A stretch of 64,000 nt of DNA from Thioalkalivibrio sp. AKL19. Its GTDB lineage: Bacteria; Pseudomonadota; Gammaproteobacteria; Ectothiorhodospirales; Ectothiorhodospiraceae. Both the position numbers and the translations under genes were made by a program. Each line of letters begins with the position of its first letter. Position 1 is the first letter of the stretch. The stretch covers positions 186,001 to 250,000 of the forward strand of contig NZ_ATUK01000013.1 of the NCBI RefSeq assembly GCF_000420165.1, given 5' to 3'. Of the stretch, positions 46,215 to 56,668 are shown in pieces. The notes beneath the pieces were generated by a model that saw nothing but the letters and a program-made list of their open reading frames with translations, had not been told where the DNA came from and did no database searches.

Positions 46215-49200
46215 ATGTCCGAACAACGGCGCAACCCGCTCAAGCCCGGTCGCTTCCCCGGATCCGGTTTCGAGGTCTGGTCGGGGCTTAATGCCTCGGC
46301 GGCCACCCTTGCCCTGTCCCGCAACGCTGGCGCATTCACCCGGCCCCTGCTGGTGATCACGGAATCCAACGAGGCCGCCGACCGCTGGCAGGAGGAGTGG
46401 GAATTCTTCGCCGGCGACCACGACCTCCCGTTGTTGCGCCTGCCGGACTGGGAAACCCTGCCGTTCGATGTCTTCTCGCCGCACGAAGACATCATCTCCG
46501 AGCGCCTGCGCACGCTCTATCACCTGCCGGGGCTGGAGCGGGGCATCGTGCTGATGCCCGTCTCTACCCTGATGCAGCGCCTTCCGCCCCGCGACTGGCT
46601 GACCACGCAGGGACTCTCGCTGCAGACCGGCCAGCGCCTGGATCGCATGACCCTGCGCGAGAACCTGGCCGAGGCCGGCTACAGTGCCGTGCAGCAGGTC
46701 ATCAGCCATGGCGAGTTTGCGGCGCGCGGCGAGATCCTGGACCTGTTCCCCATGGGGGCCGACGAACCCGTCCGCATCGAGTTCCTGGACGACGAGATCG
46801 ACTCCCTGCGCCGGTTTGATCCGGAATCCCAGCGCTCCACCGAAAAGGTGGAACGCCTGGAGATCCTGCCCAGCCACGAGTTCCCGCTGAACGAGACCTC
46901 CATCAGCGAGTTCCGGACCCGCTACCGGGCGCAGTTTTCCGGTGATCCGTCCAGCCACGCCGTGTACCGCGACATCAGCGAGGGTCTGGTCCCCCCGGGC
47001 ATCGAGGCCTACCTCCCGCTGTTCTTCGAACACATGGATACCGTGTTCGACTACTGCCCTGGCGCACAGGTCGTGCAGGTCGGCAACATCGCCGGGGCCG
47101 CCGAGGAATTCGCGCAAGAGATTCGCGACCGCTTCGAGCAGCTTGGCCATCAATTTGACCGCCCCCTGCTCCCGCCGGAGCGCCTCTACCTCGACCTCGA
47201 CGGCCTGGCCGGCGCGCTGCGCGAGCATGCCGGTATCGGCCTGGGCGATCCGGCCGCCCCGCTCCCGCAGGATCGTGGCGCGCAGATACCGTTTGCCTGC
47301 GACCCCCTGCCGGAACTGGGCATGCAGCAGGGTCGGGAAGATCCGGCCCAGCGCCTGAAAGGCTTCGTCGCGACACAACAGCGCGTCCTCCTGACGGCGG
47401 AATCCGCCGGGCGCCGCGAGGCCCTGCTGACCCTGCTGCGGGAACAGGCCGTGGCGCATCACGCGGTGGACGACTGGGACGCCTTCCTGAACGCCGAACC
47501 GGGCCTGCACGTGACCGTCGCGGCCCTCGGCGAGGGCTTCGTCCTGCCGGAGGGCGTCGCGGTTGCCCCCGAGGCCGCGCTACTCGGGGAGCGCGCCCGC
47601 CAGACCCGTGGGCGCAACCGCACCACGCGCGATGCCGATGCGATCATCCAGAACCTCAGCGACCTCACCATCGGCGCCCCGGTGGTCCACGAGGAACAGG
47701 GCGTGGGCCGGTACCTGGGCCTGCAGACCCTCGACTTCAATGGCCAGCCGTCCGAGTTCCTCACGCTGGAATATGCCGACGAGGCCAAGCTCTACGTCCC
47801 CGTGTCCTCGCTGCACCTGATCAGCCGTTACACGGGCGCGGATGCCGAGCATGCCCCCCTGCACCGCCTGGGCAGCGAGCAATGGAGCAAGGCCCGTCGC
47901 AAGGCGGCCGAAAAGGCCCGGGACGTGGCCGCCGAACTGCTCGACATCCATGCGCGCCGCGCCGCGAAGAAGGGTACGGTCTTCGATACCGACACCGCCG
48001 AGTATCACGCCTTCGCCGCCGGCTTTCCGTTCGAGGAAACCCTGGATCAGCAGCAGGCCATTGACGCGGTGCTGGCCGACATGGCCGACACCCGTCCGAT
48101 GGATCGCGTGATCTGTGGCGACGTGGGCTTCGGCAAGACCGAGGTCGCGATGCGCGCGGCCTTCGTCGCGGTCCAGAACAACAAGCAGGTGGTCGTACTG
48201 GTCCCCACCACCCTCCTCGCGCAGCAACATCACCAGAACTTTACCGACCGCTTCGCCGACTGGCCCGTGCGCATCGAATCGCTGTCGCGCTTTCGCAGCG
48301 CCAAGCAGCAGGCCGGGGTGCTGGAGGGGCTCAGGGACGGCAAGGTCGACATCGTGATCGGCACCCACAAGCTGCTGCAGGCGAATCTCGATTTCTCCAA
48401 CCTCGGCCTGGTGATCGTCGACGAGGAACAGCGTTTCGGCGTGCGCCACAAAGAAGCGCTGAAGAAGATGCGCGCCGAGGTGGATATGCTCACGCTGACC
48501 GCGACCCCGATCCCCCGTACGCTCAACATGGCGCTGGCCGGCCTGCGCGACCTGTCGGTGATCACCACGCCACCGCGCGAGCGGCTGGCGATCAAGACCT
48601 TCGTCAACGAGTGGAACGACGCCATCATCCAGGAGGCGTGCCTGCGCGAGATCCGGCGCGGCGGCCAGGTGTACTTCCTGCACAACGAGGTGAACACCAT
48701 CGACCGCACCGCCCAGCGCCTGCAGGAACTCCTGCCCGGTGCGCGTGTGGGTATCGCCCACGGGCAGATGCGCGAGCGCGAGCTGGAACAGGTGATGCTC
48801 GATTTCTATCACCGACGCTACAACATCCTGGTGTGCACCACCATCATCGAGACCGGCATCGACGTCCCCACCGCCAATACCATCGTGATGAACCGCGCCG
48901 ACAAGCTGGGCCTGGCGCAGATGCATCAACTGCGCGGCCGCGTCGGCCGCTCGCACCATCGCGCCTATGCCTACCTGATCACCCCGCCGGAAAAGGCGAT
49001 GACCGCCGACGCGAAAAAGCGCCTGGAGGCGATTGCGTCGCTGGAAGACCTGGGCGTCGGCTTTACCCTGGCGAGCCACGATCTGGAGATCCGCGGCGCC
49101 GGTGAATTGCTCGGCGACGAGCAGAGCGGGCAGATCCACGAGGTCGGCTTCTCGATGTACAACGACCTGCTCAACCGCGCGGTCAACGCCCTGCGCTCCG

Positions 49201-49685
49201 GCAAGATGCCGGAACTGGAGGCCCCCGAGGCCACCGGGACCGAAGTCGAACTGGGCCTGCCGGCCCTGCTCCCGGGCGACTACGTACCCGACGTGCACAC
49301 CCGCCTGATCCTCTACAAGCGCATCAGCAGCGCCGAATCCTCCGAAGCCCTGCGCGAGCTGGAGGTCGAACTGGTGGACCGCTTCGGTCTGCTGCCGGAT
49401 CCGGCCAGGGCTCTGTTCGAGGCCGCTCGCCTGCGCCTGAAGCTGACCCCGCTGGGTATTCGCAAGCTGGAACTGGGCCCGGCCGGCGGCCGCCTCGTCT
49501 TTGGGCCGAGTCCCAATCTGGACATCGCGGCCCTGATCCAGCTGGTGCAATCCGATCCGCAGGCGTACAAACTGGATGGCCAGAAGGCCTTCCGCTTCTT
49601 CGCGCCGATGGAGACACTGGAAGCCCGCGCGCAGGCCGTCCTGCGCCTACTGAACACGATCAGCCCCGAACAACAGGCCGCCTGA
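46215..49685 (+). CDS. mfd: Transcription-repair coupling factor Mfd
   Basis: This 1156-residue DNA translocase removes RNA polymerase stalled at damage and recruits UvrA. The N-terminal UvrB-like part (residues about 1-340) lacks helicase function. The CarD-like polymerase-interacting domain contains DLTIGAPVVHEEQGVGRYLG. The translocase has Walker A ICGDVGFGKTEVAMRAAF, DEEQ (VIVDEEQRFGVRHKE), TATPIPRTLNMAL and QLRGRVGRS. The C-terminal TRCF domain follows. Length and domain order are normal. The next gene starts directly after its stop (TGAATG). Confidence 0.98.
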   Translation: MSEQRRNPLKPGRFPGSGFEVWSGLNASAATLALSRNAGAFTRPLLVITESNEAADRWQEEWEFFAGDHDLPLLRLPDWETLPFDVFSPHEDIISERLRTLYHLPGLERGIVLMPVSTLMQRLPPRDWLTTQGLSLQTGQRLDRMTLRENLAEAGYSAVQQVISHGEFAARGEILDLFPMGADEPVRIEFLDDEIDSLRRFDPESQRSTEKVERLEILPSHEFPLNETSISEFRTRYRAQFSGDPSSHAVYRDISEGLVPPGIEAYLPLFFEHMDTVFDYCPGAQVVQVGNIAGAAEEFAQEIRDRFEQLGHQFDRPLLPPERLYLDLDGLAGALREHAGIGLGDPAAPLPQDRGAQIPFACDPLPELGMQQGREDPAQRLKGFVATQQRVLLTAESAGRREALLTLLREQAVAHHAVDDWDAFLNAEPGLHVTVAALGEGFVLPEGVAVAPEAALLGERARQTRGRNRTTRDADAIIQNLSDLTIGAPVVHEEQGVGRYLGLQTLDFNGQPSEFLTLEYADEAKLYVPVSSLHLISRYTGADAEHAPLHRLGSEQWSKARRKAAEKARDVAAELLDIHARRAAKKGTVFDTDTAEYHAFAAGFPFEETLDQQQAIDAVLADMADTRPMDRVICGDVGFGKTEVAMRAAFVAVQNNKQVVVLVPTTLLAQQHHQNFTDRFADWPVRIESLSRFRSAKQQAGVLEGLRDGKVDIVIGTHKLLQANLDFSNLGLVIVDEEQRFGVRHKEALKKMRAEVDMLTLTATPIPRTLNMALAGLRDLSVITTPPRERLAIKTFVNEWNDAIIQEACLREIRRGGQVYFLHNEVNTIDRTAQRLQELLPGARVGIAHGQMRERELEQVMLDFYHRRYNILVCTTIIETGIDVPTANTIVMNRADKLGLAQMHQLRGRVGRSHHRAYAYLITPPEKAMTADAKKRLEAIASLEDLGVGFTLASHDLEIRGAGELLGDEQSGQIHEVGFSMYNDLLNRAVNALRSGKMPELEAPEATGTEVELGLPALLPGDYVPDVHTRLILYKRISSAESSEALRELEVELVDRFGLLPDPARALFEAARLRLKLTPLGIRKLELGPAGGRLVFGPSPNLDIAALIQLVQSDPQAYKLDGQKAFRFFAPMETLEARAQAVLRLLNTISPEQQAA

Positions 49686-50363
49686 ATGTCCAACACCCCG
49701 TCCGAAGCCCCGAATCCTTTCCGCCGCCGCCTGCTGGCCGGCCTCGCCGCCCTGCCCGTAGCCGGAGCTGCTGGCCCGGTGCTCGCCCAGGCGGGGCGCG
49801 AATACCGGATTGAACTGGTGATCTTCGAGCACCGTACGGACGAGAGCCGGCGGCTGCAGATGGAGCTCGCGGCACCGCGTGAGGCGGTCTTCGGCGAATC
49901 CGAACTGGACGGACGGATCTATCGCAGTTCCCGCCGGGGCTTCGAGCTGCAGCGCGTGGTGCGGCGCGTGGAGGATTCCGGTGCCGGACGCATCATCGCG
50001 CGTCTGGCCTGGGACCAGACCGGCCGCGACCATGCCTCGGCACCGTGGCTGCGGGTCCAGCAGGGCCGGCGCCTGGGGGTACACGACCCGATCGGGGCCG
50101 AACGCGGTCTGTCGCCCCGTCCGCTGATGGAAGACCGGGAAGAACGCTTCGAGCTGGAGGGCCGACTACGGGTCTGGGTGGGGCGTTTCCTGCACCTGGA
50201 GACCGACCTGATCTACCACGTAGACGAACCGACGGACGACCAGCCACCCCGCGCGATCACCGTGCGGGGAAGCCAGCGCATGAACTCGGGCGAGGACCTG
50301 TTCTACCTGGATCACCCGGTGATCGGCATGATCGCCCGGGTGACACGAATCGACCGCTCCTGA
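49686..50363 (+). CDS. CsiV-like exported protein
   Basis: This 225-residue protein has an N-terminal signal with RRRLLAGLAALPVAGAAGPVLA, possibly Tat-type because of the RRR and weak hydrophobicity. After YRIELVIFEHR it shows the CsiV core, including ARLAWDQ, WLRVQQGRRLG, LEGRLRVWVGRFLHLETDLIY and SQRMNSGEDLFYLDHPVIGMI. CsiV in Pseudomonas is a peptidoglycan-binding protein encoded beside mfd, matching this location. The start is contiguous with the mfd stop, so the genes are coupled. Confidence 0.85.
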   Translation: MSNTPSEAPNPFRRRLLAGLAALPVAGAAGPVLAQAGREYRIELVIFEHRTDESRRLQMELAAPREAVFGESELDGRIYRSSRRGFELQRVVRRVEDSGAGRIIARLAWDQTGRDHASAPWLRVQQGRRLGVHDPIGAERGLSPRPLMEDREERFELEGRLRVWVGRFLHLETDLIYHVDEPTDDQPPRAITVRGSQRMNSGEDLFYLDHPVIGMIARVTRIDRS

Positions 50364-50390
50364 CCCCTTTCCCCGGAATCGCGGTCCGCC

Positions 50391-51356
50391 TCAGCGCCAC
50401 TGGGGCGTGGACTCCCAGGTCGTCCATTGCTGAAAGGCCGCCATCCCGAGATCCTCGAACAGCAGTTGCAACGGGCTCCGACGCGGCTTGAACACCACCA
50501 GCTTCTCCACACCAATCACGTCGCGGGCCACGCTGCGATCGGTGCCCAGGCCGTCGATCAGTCCCAGCTCCACCGAGCGGTCGCCCGTCCAGATGAGACC
50601 GTTGAACAGGTCGTCCCGCTCGACCAGACGATCGCCGCGCCCGCTGCGTACGACGTCCACGAACTGCTGGTGCACGCCCTGCAAGACGCCGTCGAGGTGG
50701 TCCACATGGCCCTCGTCAAGCGGCAGGAACGGATCCAGAAACCCCTTGTTCTCGCCCGCGGTAAACAGGCGACGTTCCACGCCGATGTTGTCGATCAGGT
50801 CCACCAGTCCGAAGCTGTCCATGCGCACCCCGATCGAGCCCACCATGCTGGCCTGGCTGGCATAGATCTCGTCCGCCGCCACGGCTATGTAATACGCGGC
50901 CGAGGCGCCGACGTCCCCGATGACCGCGTAGACCGGGGTATCCGGATGCTTCTCTTTCAGCCGCAAGATCTCGTCGTGGACGTTGGCCGCCTGTACCGGG
51001 CTGCCCCCGCCGCTGTTGATGCGCAGCATCACCGCCCGGGTGCCCTCGGATTCGAAGGCCTCGTTCAGCACCTTGGAGATGTCCTCGGCGTTGGCCGCCG
51101 CACTGGAGGCAATCAGGCCCTCGACCTCGACAACCGCCACGTGGTCGCTTGGTTCGCGCTCGCTCTCGAACATCCCCGCGAGGCCCATGTCGCCGCCACG
51201 CACCAGGATCAGCAGCGCAACCAGGTAGAAGAAGAACAGCAGCTTGAAGAAGATGCCCCAGCGCCGGGCCCGGCGCTGCTCGATCACCTGCGCCTGGACC
51301 AGCTTCTCCAGGGTCTCGCGTTCCCAGCCCGGTTTGTTGTCGTTTGCCCAGCCCAT
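50391..51356 (-). CDS. sppA: Signal peptide peptidase SppA, short form
   Basis: This 321-residue membrane-anchored serine protease degrades leftover signal peptides in the membrane. A single helix FFKLLFFFYLVALLILV (about residues 35-51) follows a basic cytoplasmic segment. The protease core has LRINSGGGSPVQAANVHDEI, the Ser in GDVGASAAYYIAVAADEIYA, and the Lys in AGENKGFLDPF, the Ser-Lys dyad of the 36K-type family. ATG at 51356 has AAGGAG upstream; longer frames were rejected. The HAD gene lies 13 bases upstream on the same strand. Confidence 0.93.
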   Translation of the reverse strand: MGWANDNKPGWERETLEKLVQAQVIEQRRARRWGIFFKLLFFFYLVALLILVRGGDMGLAGMFESEREPSDHVAVVEVEGLIASSAAANAEDISKVLNEAFESEGTRAVMLRINSGGGSPVQAANVHDEILRLKEKHPDTPVYAVIGDVGASAAYYIAVAADEIYASQASMVGSIGVRMDSFGLVDLIDNIGVERRLFTAGENKGFLDPFLPLDEGHVDHLDGVLQGVHQQFVDVVRSGRGDRLVERDDLFNGLIWTGDRSVELGLIDGLGTDRSVARDVIGVEKLVVFKPRRSPLQLLFEDLGMAAFQQWTTWESTPQWR

Positions 51357-51369
51357 CGTGGCTCCTTGA

Positions 51370-52065
51370 TTAATTGTCGCCTTCGGCCTGCCGGAATGCC
51401 TCCAGCAGTGCGTCAAGATCGGGCAGCAGTGCCAGCGCCCCCGCGCTCTCAAGCCGCTGCGGCGGGTGCACGCCGTGGGTCACGCCCACGGCCGGCACGC
51501 CGGCATGACGTGCCATCTCGAGATCATAAACGCTATCACCGACCATGCGCGTGCGGACCGGTTCCACCCCCGCCCGGGCCATCACGTACTCGAGCATCGA
51601 CGGATTCGGCTTCGACGCATGTTCATCCCCGGTGGCCGTGGCCACGAAGTAGCCACCCAGCCCGGTGGCCTCCAGCGCCTGATCCAGGCCGCGCCGCGAC
51701 TTGCTGGTCGCCACGGCCAGCAGCACCTCGCGTGCCTCCAGCCAATCCAGCAGCGCGGCGACGCCCGCAAACAGGGGCGTCTCCGGGGCATCCTCCGCCT
51801 CCAGATAACACGCCCGATAGGCCGTCGCGAAGCGCTCCACGAAGTGGTCATCGGCATCCGGATACAGCTCGCGTACGGCGGCCTGCACGCCGAGTCCGAT
51901 GATGTTGCGCAGGGCCGCCTCGTCGCGCACCGGGGCACCGATCTCCACGGCCGCACGCTGCAGGCAGTGGATGATACGGCGCGGCGAGTCCATCAGCGTC
52001 CCGTCCCAGTCGAACACGACCAGGCGCAGTTGTCCGTTCACCGGGGGCAACAAGGGGGGCATCAT
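51370..52065 (-). CDS. HAD-superfamily phosphatase (phosphoglycolate phosphatase-like)
   Basis: This 231-residue haloacid dehalogenase-type hydrolase has D19 and D21 in VVFDWDGTLMDSP (motif I), ATSKSRRGLD (motif II), the lysine in ASKPNPSMLEYV (motif III) and MVGDSVYDLEMARHAGVPAVGV (motif IV). The cap is of the Gph/PGMB type. In many gammaproteobacteria this gene follows the rluC pseudouridine synthase, as here, where the ATG overlaps that gene's stop by four bases. Its substrate is not known. Confidence 0.9.
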   Translation of the reverse strand: MMPPLLPPVNGQLRLVVFDWDGTLMDSPRRIIHCLQRAAVEIGAPVRDEAALRNIIGLGVQAAVRELYPDADDHFVERFATAYRACYLEAEDAPETPLFAGVAALLDWLEAREVLLAVATSKSRRGLDQALEATGLGGYFVATATGDEHASKPNPSMLEYVMARAGVEPVRTRMVGDSVYDLEMARHAGVPAVGVTHGVHPPQRLESAGALALLPDLDALLEAFRQAEGDN

Positions 52066-53042
52066 GCGTCCTCCCCGTCACCGGCATCCAGGCTGGCCAG
52101 GACGTCGGCCAGTTCCCCGGGCATGGGCGCCGAAAAGATATGCCGTTCACCGTCGGCGGATTGGTATGCCAGCGCCTGCGCGTGCAGGAACAGGCGCTTC
52201 AGGCCATGTCGTCGCAGGCTGCGGTTGGCGTCCGGAAGGCCGTAGTCGTGATCGCCCGCCACCGGGTGCCCGATGGACTGACCGTGGACGCGGATCTGAT
52301 GGGTGCGTCCGGTGCCGATGCGCACCTCGGCCAGCTGGAAGGCCCCGTGTGCCTCCAGTGGCAGAAAGACACTCTGCGCCGTGCGGGCACGCCCTTCCCC
52401 AGGGTCGGCATGCCCGGCCTTCATCCGCCGGCGGCCATCGTCCTGGCGTCCACTGGCGATAGGGGCATCGCATGCGATTGGCTGATCCGTCGGGAAGCGT
52501 CCCACCAGCAGAGCCAGATAGCGCTTCTCCACCCGCCCTTCGCGCAGGGCGGTATGGAAGTCCTGCAGTGCCGCGCGGCGCTTGGCCAGCACAAGGCACC
52601 CACTGGTCTCGCGGTCCAGGCGGTGCCCCAGCTCCAGCTCGGTATCCGGCCGCAACTGGCGCATCGCCTCGATGATCCCGAAGGCCAGGCCGCTTCCGCC
52701 ATGCACGGCCAGTCCGGAGGGTTTGTCCAGCACCAGCAGGTCGTCGTCCTCGTGGATGATCGCCTGGCGCAGGCGCTCAAGGACCCTGGGCGGGATCTCG
52801 ATCGTCGCCACCTCCGGACGGTCCAGGTCGGGTACGCGGACCTCGTTGCCCGCGGCCAGACGCTTGTGCGCCTTGGCCCGGCGCCCGTCCACACGGACGG
52901 CGCCCTGCCGCACCAGTCGATAGATCAGCCCCTTGGGCACGCCCTTGAGTTCGCGCAGCAGGAAGTTGTCCAGCCGCTGCCCGTCGCCACGTTCGGTGAC
53001 CTGGAAGCTCCGCGGGCCGGAGGGTTGTTGGCGTCCTTTCAT
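52062..53042 (-). CDS. rluC: RluA-family 23S rRNA pseudouridine synthase (RluC type)
   Basis: This 326-residue enzyme converts uridines in 23S rRNA to pseudouridine. An N-terminal S4 RNA-binding domain (QRLDNFLLRELKGVPKGLIY, RLVRQGAVRVDGRRAK) precedes the catalytic domain. The catalytic Asp is in GHRLDRETSGCLVLAKR. FLHAQALAYQ ends the active site. RluC rather than RluD is favoured by the S4 domain start and the rne/HAD neighbourhood, which is the E. coli arrangement. It diverges from rne. Confidence 0.92.
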   Translation of the reverse strand: MKGRQQPSGPRSFQVTERGDGQRLDNFLLRELKGVPKGLIYRLVRQGAVRVDGRRAKAHKRLAAGNEVRVPDLDRPEVATIEIPPRVLERLRQAIIHEDDDLLVLDKPSGLAVHGGSGLAFGIIEAMRQLRPDTELELGHRLDRETSGCLVLAKRRAALQDFHTALREGRVEKRYLALLVGRFPTDQPIACDAPIASGRQDDGRRRMKAGHADPGEGRARTAQSVFLPLEAHGAFQLAEVRIGTGRTHQIRVHGQSIGHPVAGDHDYGLPDANRSLRRHGLKRLFLHAQALAYQSADGERHIFSAPMPGELADVLASLDAGDGEDA

Positions 53043-53110
53043 GGCGCGGGATCCTACCCGAGCACCGCCCGCCGGGCTACTGCACCCGCCGCCTTTGCGG
53101 CCGAAAAAAC

Positions 53111-53477
53111 TTGCCCAGACCGGGGGTTATGCCCTACATTGGCGCACGGTACGTTCCCGCGACACGCCGGCAACGCGCCTCGAATCACCTGCCACTTCGA
53201 TCCACCAGCCAGCAACGGCTGCCGGTCGAAGGGCCATCGCCCGAAAGCGACACTGTGACGCTATTTCTTCTAACCCAGTCCTGTCTCCCCGGCACCGCCT
53301 CCCGCAGGCGACTGATCCCGTGGTTGCTGGTGAACACCTGGCTGGCGCGCTGGCTTCCGCTACGCGCCGCCGCGGCGAGCACGCGCGTGCAAGCGTTGCC
53401 GTGCCGCCGTTCGATCGCCGCACCCGGGTTCCCATTGATCCTTGCCGGATGCCAGGACGCCCTACCGAGTCCATTGC
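53111..53477 (+). promoter_or_regulatory. Promoter and long untranslated leader of rne
   Basis: The 435 bases between rluC and rne hold no credible gene. A promoter is suggested by TTGCCC (53111-53116), 18 bases and TACATT (53135-53140), leaving a leader of about 330 bases. RNase E genes in gammaproteobacteria have long, structured leaders that let the enzyme cut its own message. Length and place fit; I could not recognise the known hairpins by eye. Confidence 0.5.
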
Positions 53478-56471
53478 ATGAAACGGATCCTGATCAATGC
53501 CACGCAGCCCGAAGAGCTGCGTGTCGCCATGGTCGACGGCCAGCGGCTGTACGACCTCGACATCGAACTGCCCTCGCGCGAGCGCAAGAAAGCCAACATC
53601 TACAAGGCCAAGATTACCCGTGTCGAACCCAGCCTCGAGGCCGCGTTCGTCAACTTTGGTGCTGATCGCCACGGCTTCCTCCCGTTCAAGGAGATTGCGC
53701 ATACCGCCGTTGGCGCCCCGGACGACAGCGACAAGCCGATCCGCGACTTCCTGAGGGAAGGCACGGAGCTCCTGGTCCAGGTCGAGAAGGAAGAACGCGG
53801 CAACAAGGGTGCCGCGCTGACGACCTACATCAGCCTTGCGGGCCGCTATCTGGTCCTGATGCCCAACAATCCCAAGGCCGGGGGCGTCTCGCGCCGCATC
53901 GAGGGCGAGGATCGCGCGTCCCTGCGCGATGCCCTCTCCGGCCTGAATATGCCGGAGGGTATGGGCGTGATCGCCCGTACCGCCGGCGTGGGTCGCAGCA
54001 CCGAAGAGCTGCAGTGGGATCTCGACTACATGACCGCCCTGTGGGCCGCCGTCACCGAGGCCGCGGACAAGGCCAAGGCCCCGGCGCTGATCCATCAGGA
54101 AAGCAACGTCATCATCCGCGCCCTGCGTGATCACATGCGCAACGACGTCGGCGAAGTCATCATCGATGACAACGACGTCTATCAGCAGGCCGAGGACTTC
54201 GTCCGCCTGGTGATGCCGAACAGCCTGCGCAAGCTCAAGCGCTACGACGACCCGGTCCCGCTGTTCAACCGCTACCAGATCGAGAGCCAGATCGAGAGCG
54301 CGTTCGACCGCGAGGTGACCCTTCCCTCCGGCGGCGCACTGGTCATCGACCATACCGAGGCCCTGATCTCCATCGACGTGAACTCCGCTCGCTCCACCAA
54401 GGGCGGCGACATCGAGGAGACCGCCTTCCACACCAATCTTGAGGCGGCCGAGGAGGTCGCCCGGCAGCTGCGCATTCGGGACCTGGGCGGCCTGATCGTG
54501 ATCGATTTCATCGACATGAACGCCAACAAGCACCAGCGCGAGGTTGAAAACCGTTTGCGCGAGGCGTTGGAGATGGACCGCGCGCGGGTCCAGGTCGGGC
54601 GCATCAGCCGCTTCGGTCTGCTGGAGATGTCACGCCAGCGCCTGCGTTCCTCGCTGGGCGAGTCCTCCCAGAACACCTGCCCGCGCTGCCAGGGACATGG
54701 ACAGATCCGCAGCGTGGAGTCCCTGGCCCTCTCGATCCTCCGCCTGATCGAGGAAGAGGCCATGAAGGACCGCACCGGCCTGGTCATGGCTCAGGTCCCG
54801 GTGGACGTCGGCACCTTCCTGCTGAACGAAAAACGTGAATCGATCACCGATATCGAGGACCGCCACAAGGTCGACATCAGCATCATCCCCAACCCGCAAT
54901 ATCTCACCCCGCGCTTCGAGGTCCGCCGCGTTCGCGGTGACGAGCGCGAGGAGACCATCAGCGACCGCGGCTCGCACGAACTCGTCGAGATCGTCGAGGA
55001 CGACAGCGATCCGCACCAGGAGCGCCGGAGCAAGGTCGAGAAGCCCCTGGTCCAGGGCGTCAAGATGACGGGACCGGCCCCGGTCAGCGAAACGGCCCCC
55101 ACCGCCCCCGAGACCGCCGATCCGGTACCCCAGCCGGGCTTCTTCGCCCGCATCTGGTCCTCGCTGTTCCCCAACGCCGCCCCCGCGAGCACCCAGGAAG
55201 AGGGACAGGAAGACGATCGCAAGGAAGGCGAGCGTGCGCGGCGCGGCGAAGGCAATCGCGGCGGCAAGAGCAACGGCGGCCGTGGCGGTGGCCGCAAGAA
55301 GACCGACAACGGCGGTCGCAAGGCCGCGGACAAGCGCAACGACGGGGACAAGGGCAAGAAGGCCGGCCCCGACAAGCCGGAAACCTCCAAGGAGGACACG
55401 GCCAGGGCCGATGGCGCCAAGGGGCGGACGCGTCGCGGCGGCAAGAAGGATGGCGACAGCGACAAGGCGGCGGCTCGGGAATCGGCGAAGCCCGTCGCTG
55501 AAGGCCGCAGTCCCGAGGCCCGTTCCGAAAACAAGGGCGGCGAAAAGCCCGCCGACGCCAAGCCGGCCGAAAAATCGCCACGGGGCAAGGACGACGCCCC
55601 GGCCACGGAGGCGAGCGAGGCGCCGGGCGGAAAAGGCCCGGAGAAATCCGATGAAGACGACGGCAGCAAGGCGCGCTCCCGCTCTCGGCGCTCGCGTCGC
55701 GGTGGCCGCCGCCGCGGCGGCCGTGCCCGCACCGGCGACAATGCAGGCGAAACCGGAAGCGAGGGCACGCCAAACCCCGCGAGCGAGGCCTCCACGCCGG
55801 AAGCCGGAAATGGCGACGCCACCCGGGGCACGGCCCCCGCCGCCGGAAAGGCCGGTGAAGAAAAGCCCCGTGATGAACGGCCCCAGCCCCAGGACGGCGC
55901 CCAAGGCGCGGGCCCGCAGGATGCTCCGGCAGGTGGCGATCCCGCGAATGCCTCCGCCAAGGGCGCTCCGGACGACGGCGCCCCCGCCAGGGGGCGCGGT
56001 CGCGGCGGCCGCGGGCGCAAGCCGGCCTCCGATGCCTCCGCCAACGAGGTGACCCCGGCGGCCGGCGGCGAGGCGAACGGTCCGGGGCAACCCGAAACCG
56101 CTACACCGCCCGCGAAGGAAACCGCACCGAAGGCCGAGGCGACGGAAGCCGCCCCGGGCGAAGGGAAACGCGTACAGGCCCCTGCAAAGCGCCCGGCCCG
56201 CACACGCACCGCGGCCCGTTCCACCGAGCCGGAAAGCAAGGCCGGGACACCGCCCGAGGACTCGCCGGAGAAGCCTGCCAAGCCGAAGGCGCAGCGCTCC
56301 AGGCCAGCCGGAGGGGACGACACGCCCGGCAACGAAGGTCATGAAGGGGCCGCCTCCACTGCCTCGTCAAAGCCTGCCGAGACGAAAGAGGAAAAGCCCG
56401 CGACGCCCAAGCCCGCCGCGGAGTCGACGGAGCCGGCCACCGAGAGCCCGAACCGCAAGGGTGAAGACTGA
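53478..56471 (+). CDS. rne: Ribonuclease E
   Basis: This 997-residue endonuclease organises RNA decay and processing. The catalytic half has the S1 domain (about residues 37-120), catalytic D300 ([12 protein letters not shown]) and D343 (VIDFIDMN), spaced 43 residues apart as in E. coli, and the Zn-link cysteines C401 and C404 (CPRCQGHG). A membrane-binding amphipathic segment [11 protein letters not shown] lies at 555-565. The rest, over 400 residues, is low-complexity: Lys/Glu/Ala/Pro-rich with arginine/glycine patches ([19 protein letters not shown]), likely disordered RNA- and partner-binding scaffold. ATG at 53478 gives [10 protein letters not shown], the exact family start. Confidence 0.97.
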   Translation: MKRILINATQPEELRVAMVDGQRLYDLDIELPSRERKKANIYKAKITRVEPSLEAAFVNFGADRHGFLPFKEIAHTAVGAPDDSDKPIRDFLREGTELLVQVEKEERGNKGAALTTYISLAGRYLVLMPNNPKAGGVSRRIEGEDRASLRDALSGLNMPEGMGVIARTAGVGRSTEELQWDLDYMTALWAAVTEAADKAKAPALIHQESNVIIRALRDHMRNDVGEVIIDDNDVYQQAEDFVRLVMPNSLRKLKRYDDPVPLFNRYQIESQIESAFDREVTLPSGGALVIDHTEALISIDVNSARSTKGGDIEETAFHTNLEAAEEVARQLRIRDLGGLIVIDFIDMNANKHQREVENRLREALEMDRARVQVGRISRFGLLEMSRQRLRSSLGESSQNTCPRCQGHGQIRSVESLALSILRLIEEEAMKDRTGLVMAQVPVDVGTFLLNEKRESITDIEDRHKVDISIIPNPQYLTPRFEVRRVRGDEREETISDRGSHELVEIVEDDSDPHQERRSKVEKPLVQGVKMTGPAPVSETAPTAPETADPVPQPGFFARIWSSLFPNAAPASTQEEGQEDDRKEGERARRGEGNRGGKSNGGRGGGRKKTDNGGRKAADKRNDGDKGKKAGPDKPETSKEDTARADGAKGRTRRGGKKDGDSDKAAARESAKPVAEGRSPEARSENKGGEKPADAKPAEKSPRGKDDAPATEASEAPGGKGPEKSDEDDGSKARSRSRRSRRGGRRRGGRARTGDNAGETGSEGTPNPASEASTPEAGNGDATRGTAPAAGKAGEEKPRDERPQPQDGAQGAGPQDAPAGGDPANASAKGAPDDGAPARGRGRGGRGRKPASDASANEVTPAAGGEANGPGQPETATPPAKETAPKAEATEAAPGEGKRVQAPAKRPARTRTAARSTEPESKAGTPPEDSPEKPAKPKAQRSRPAGGDDTPGNEGHEGAASTASSKPAETKEEKPATPKPAAESTEPATESPNRKGED

Positions 56472-56507
56472 CCGGAGGTTCCGGGTTTCCTCCGGCACTA
56501 CGGGAAA

Positions 56508-56533
56508 GGGGCCCGCCATCCGGCGGGCCCCTT
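56508..56533 (+). terminator. Intrinsic terminator of rne
   Basis: A perfect 10-bp stem GGGGCCCGCC / GGCGGGCCCC with a 4-base loop, preceded by AAA and followed by TTGTCGTTG, lies 37 bases after the rne stop. The T run is short but the stem is very strong. Confidence 0.7.
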
Positions 56534-56668
56534 GTCGTTGCGGAACCGGGAACGCCGGACCATGCGACGTATGCCGGCCGGGGAATCCGGCCCGGCCAGG
56601 GATGCGCGGATCAGCCCAGCAGGCCCTTCCCGCCTCCGGCACGGAACGCGGGGCGCATCCCGTCGGTG

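Noticed and set aside
53111-53665. A frame covering the rne leader
   Set aside because: It overlaps the start of rne in another frame, lacks a ribosome site and has no recognisable domain; the stretch is better read as a leader.
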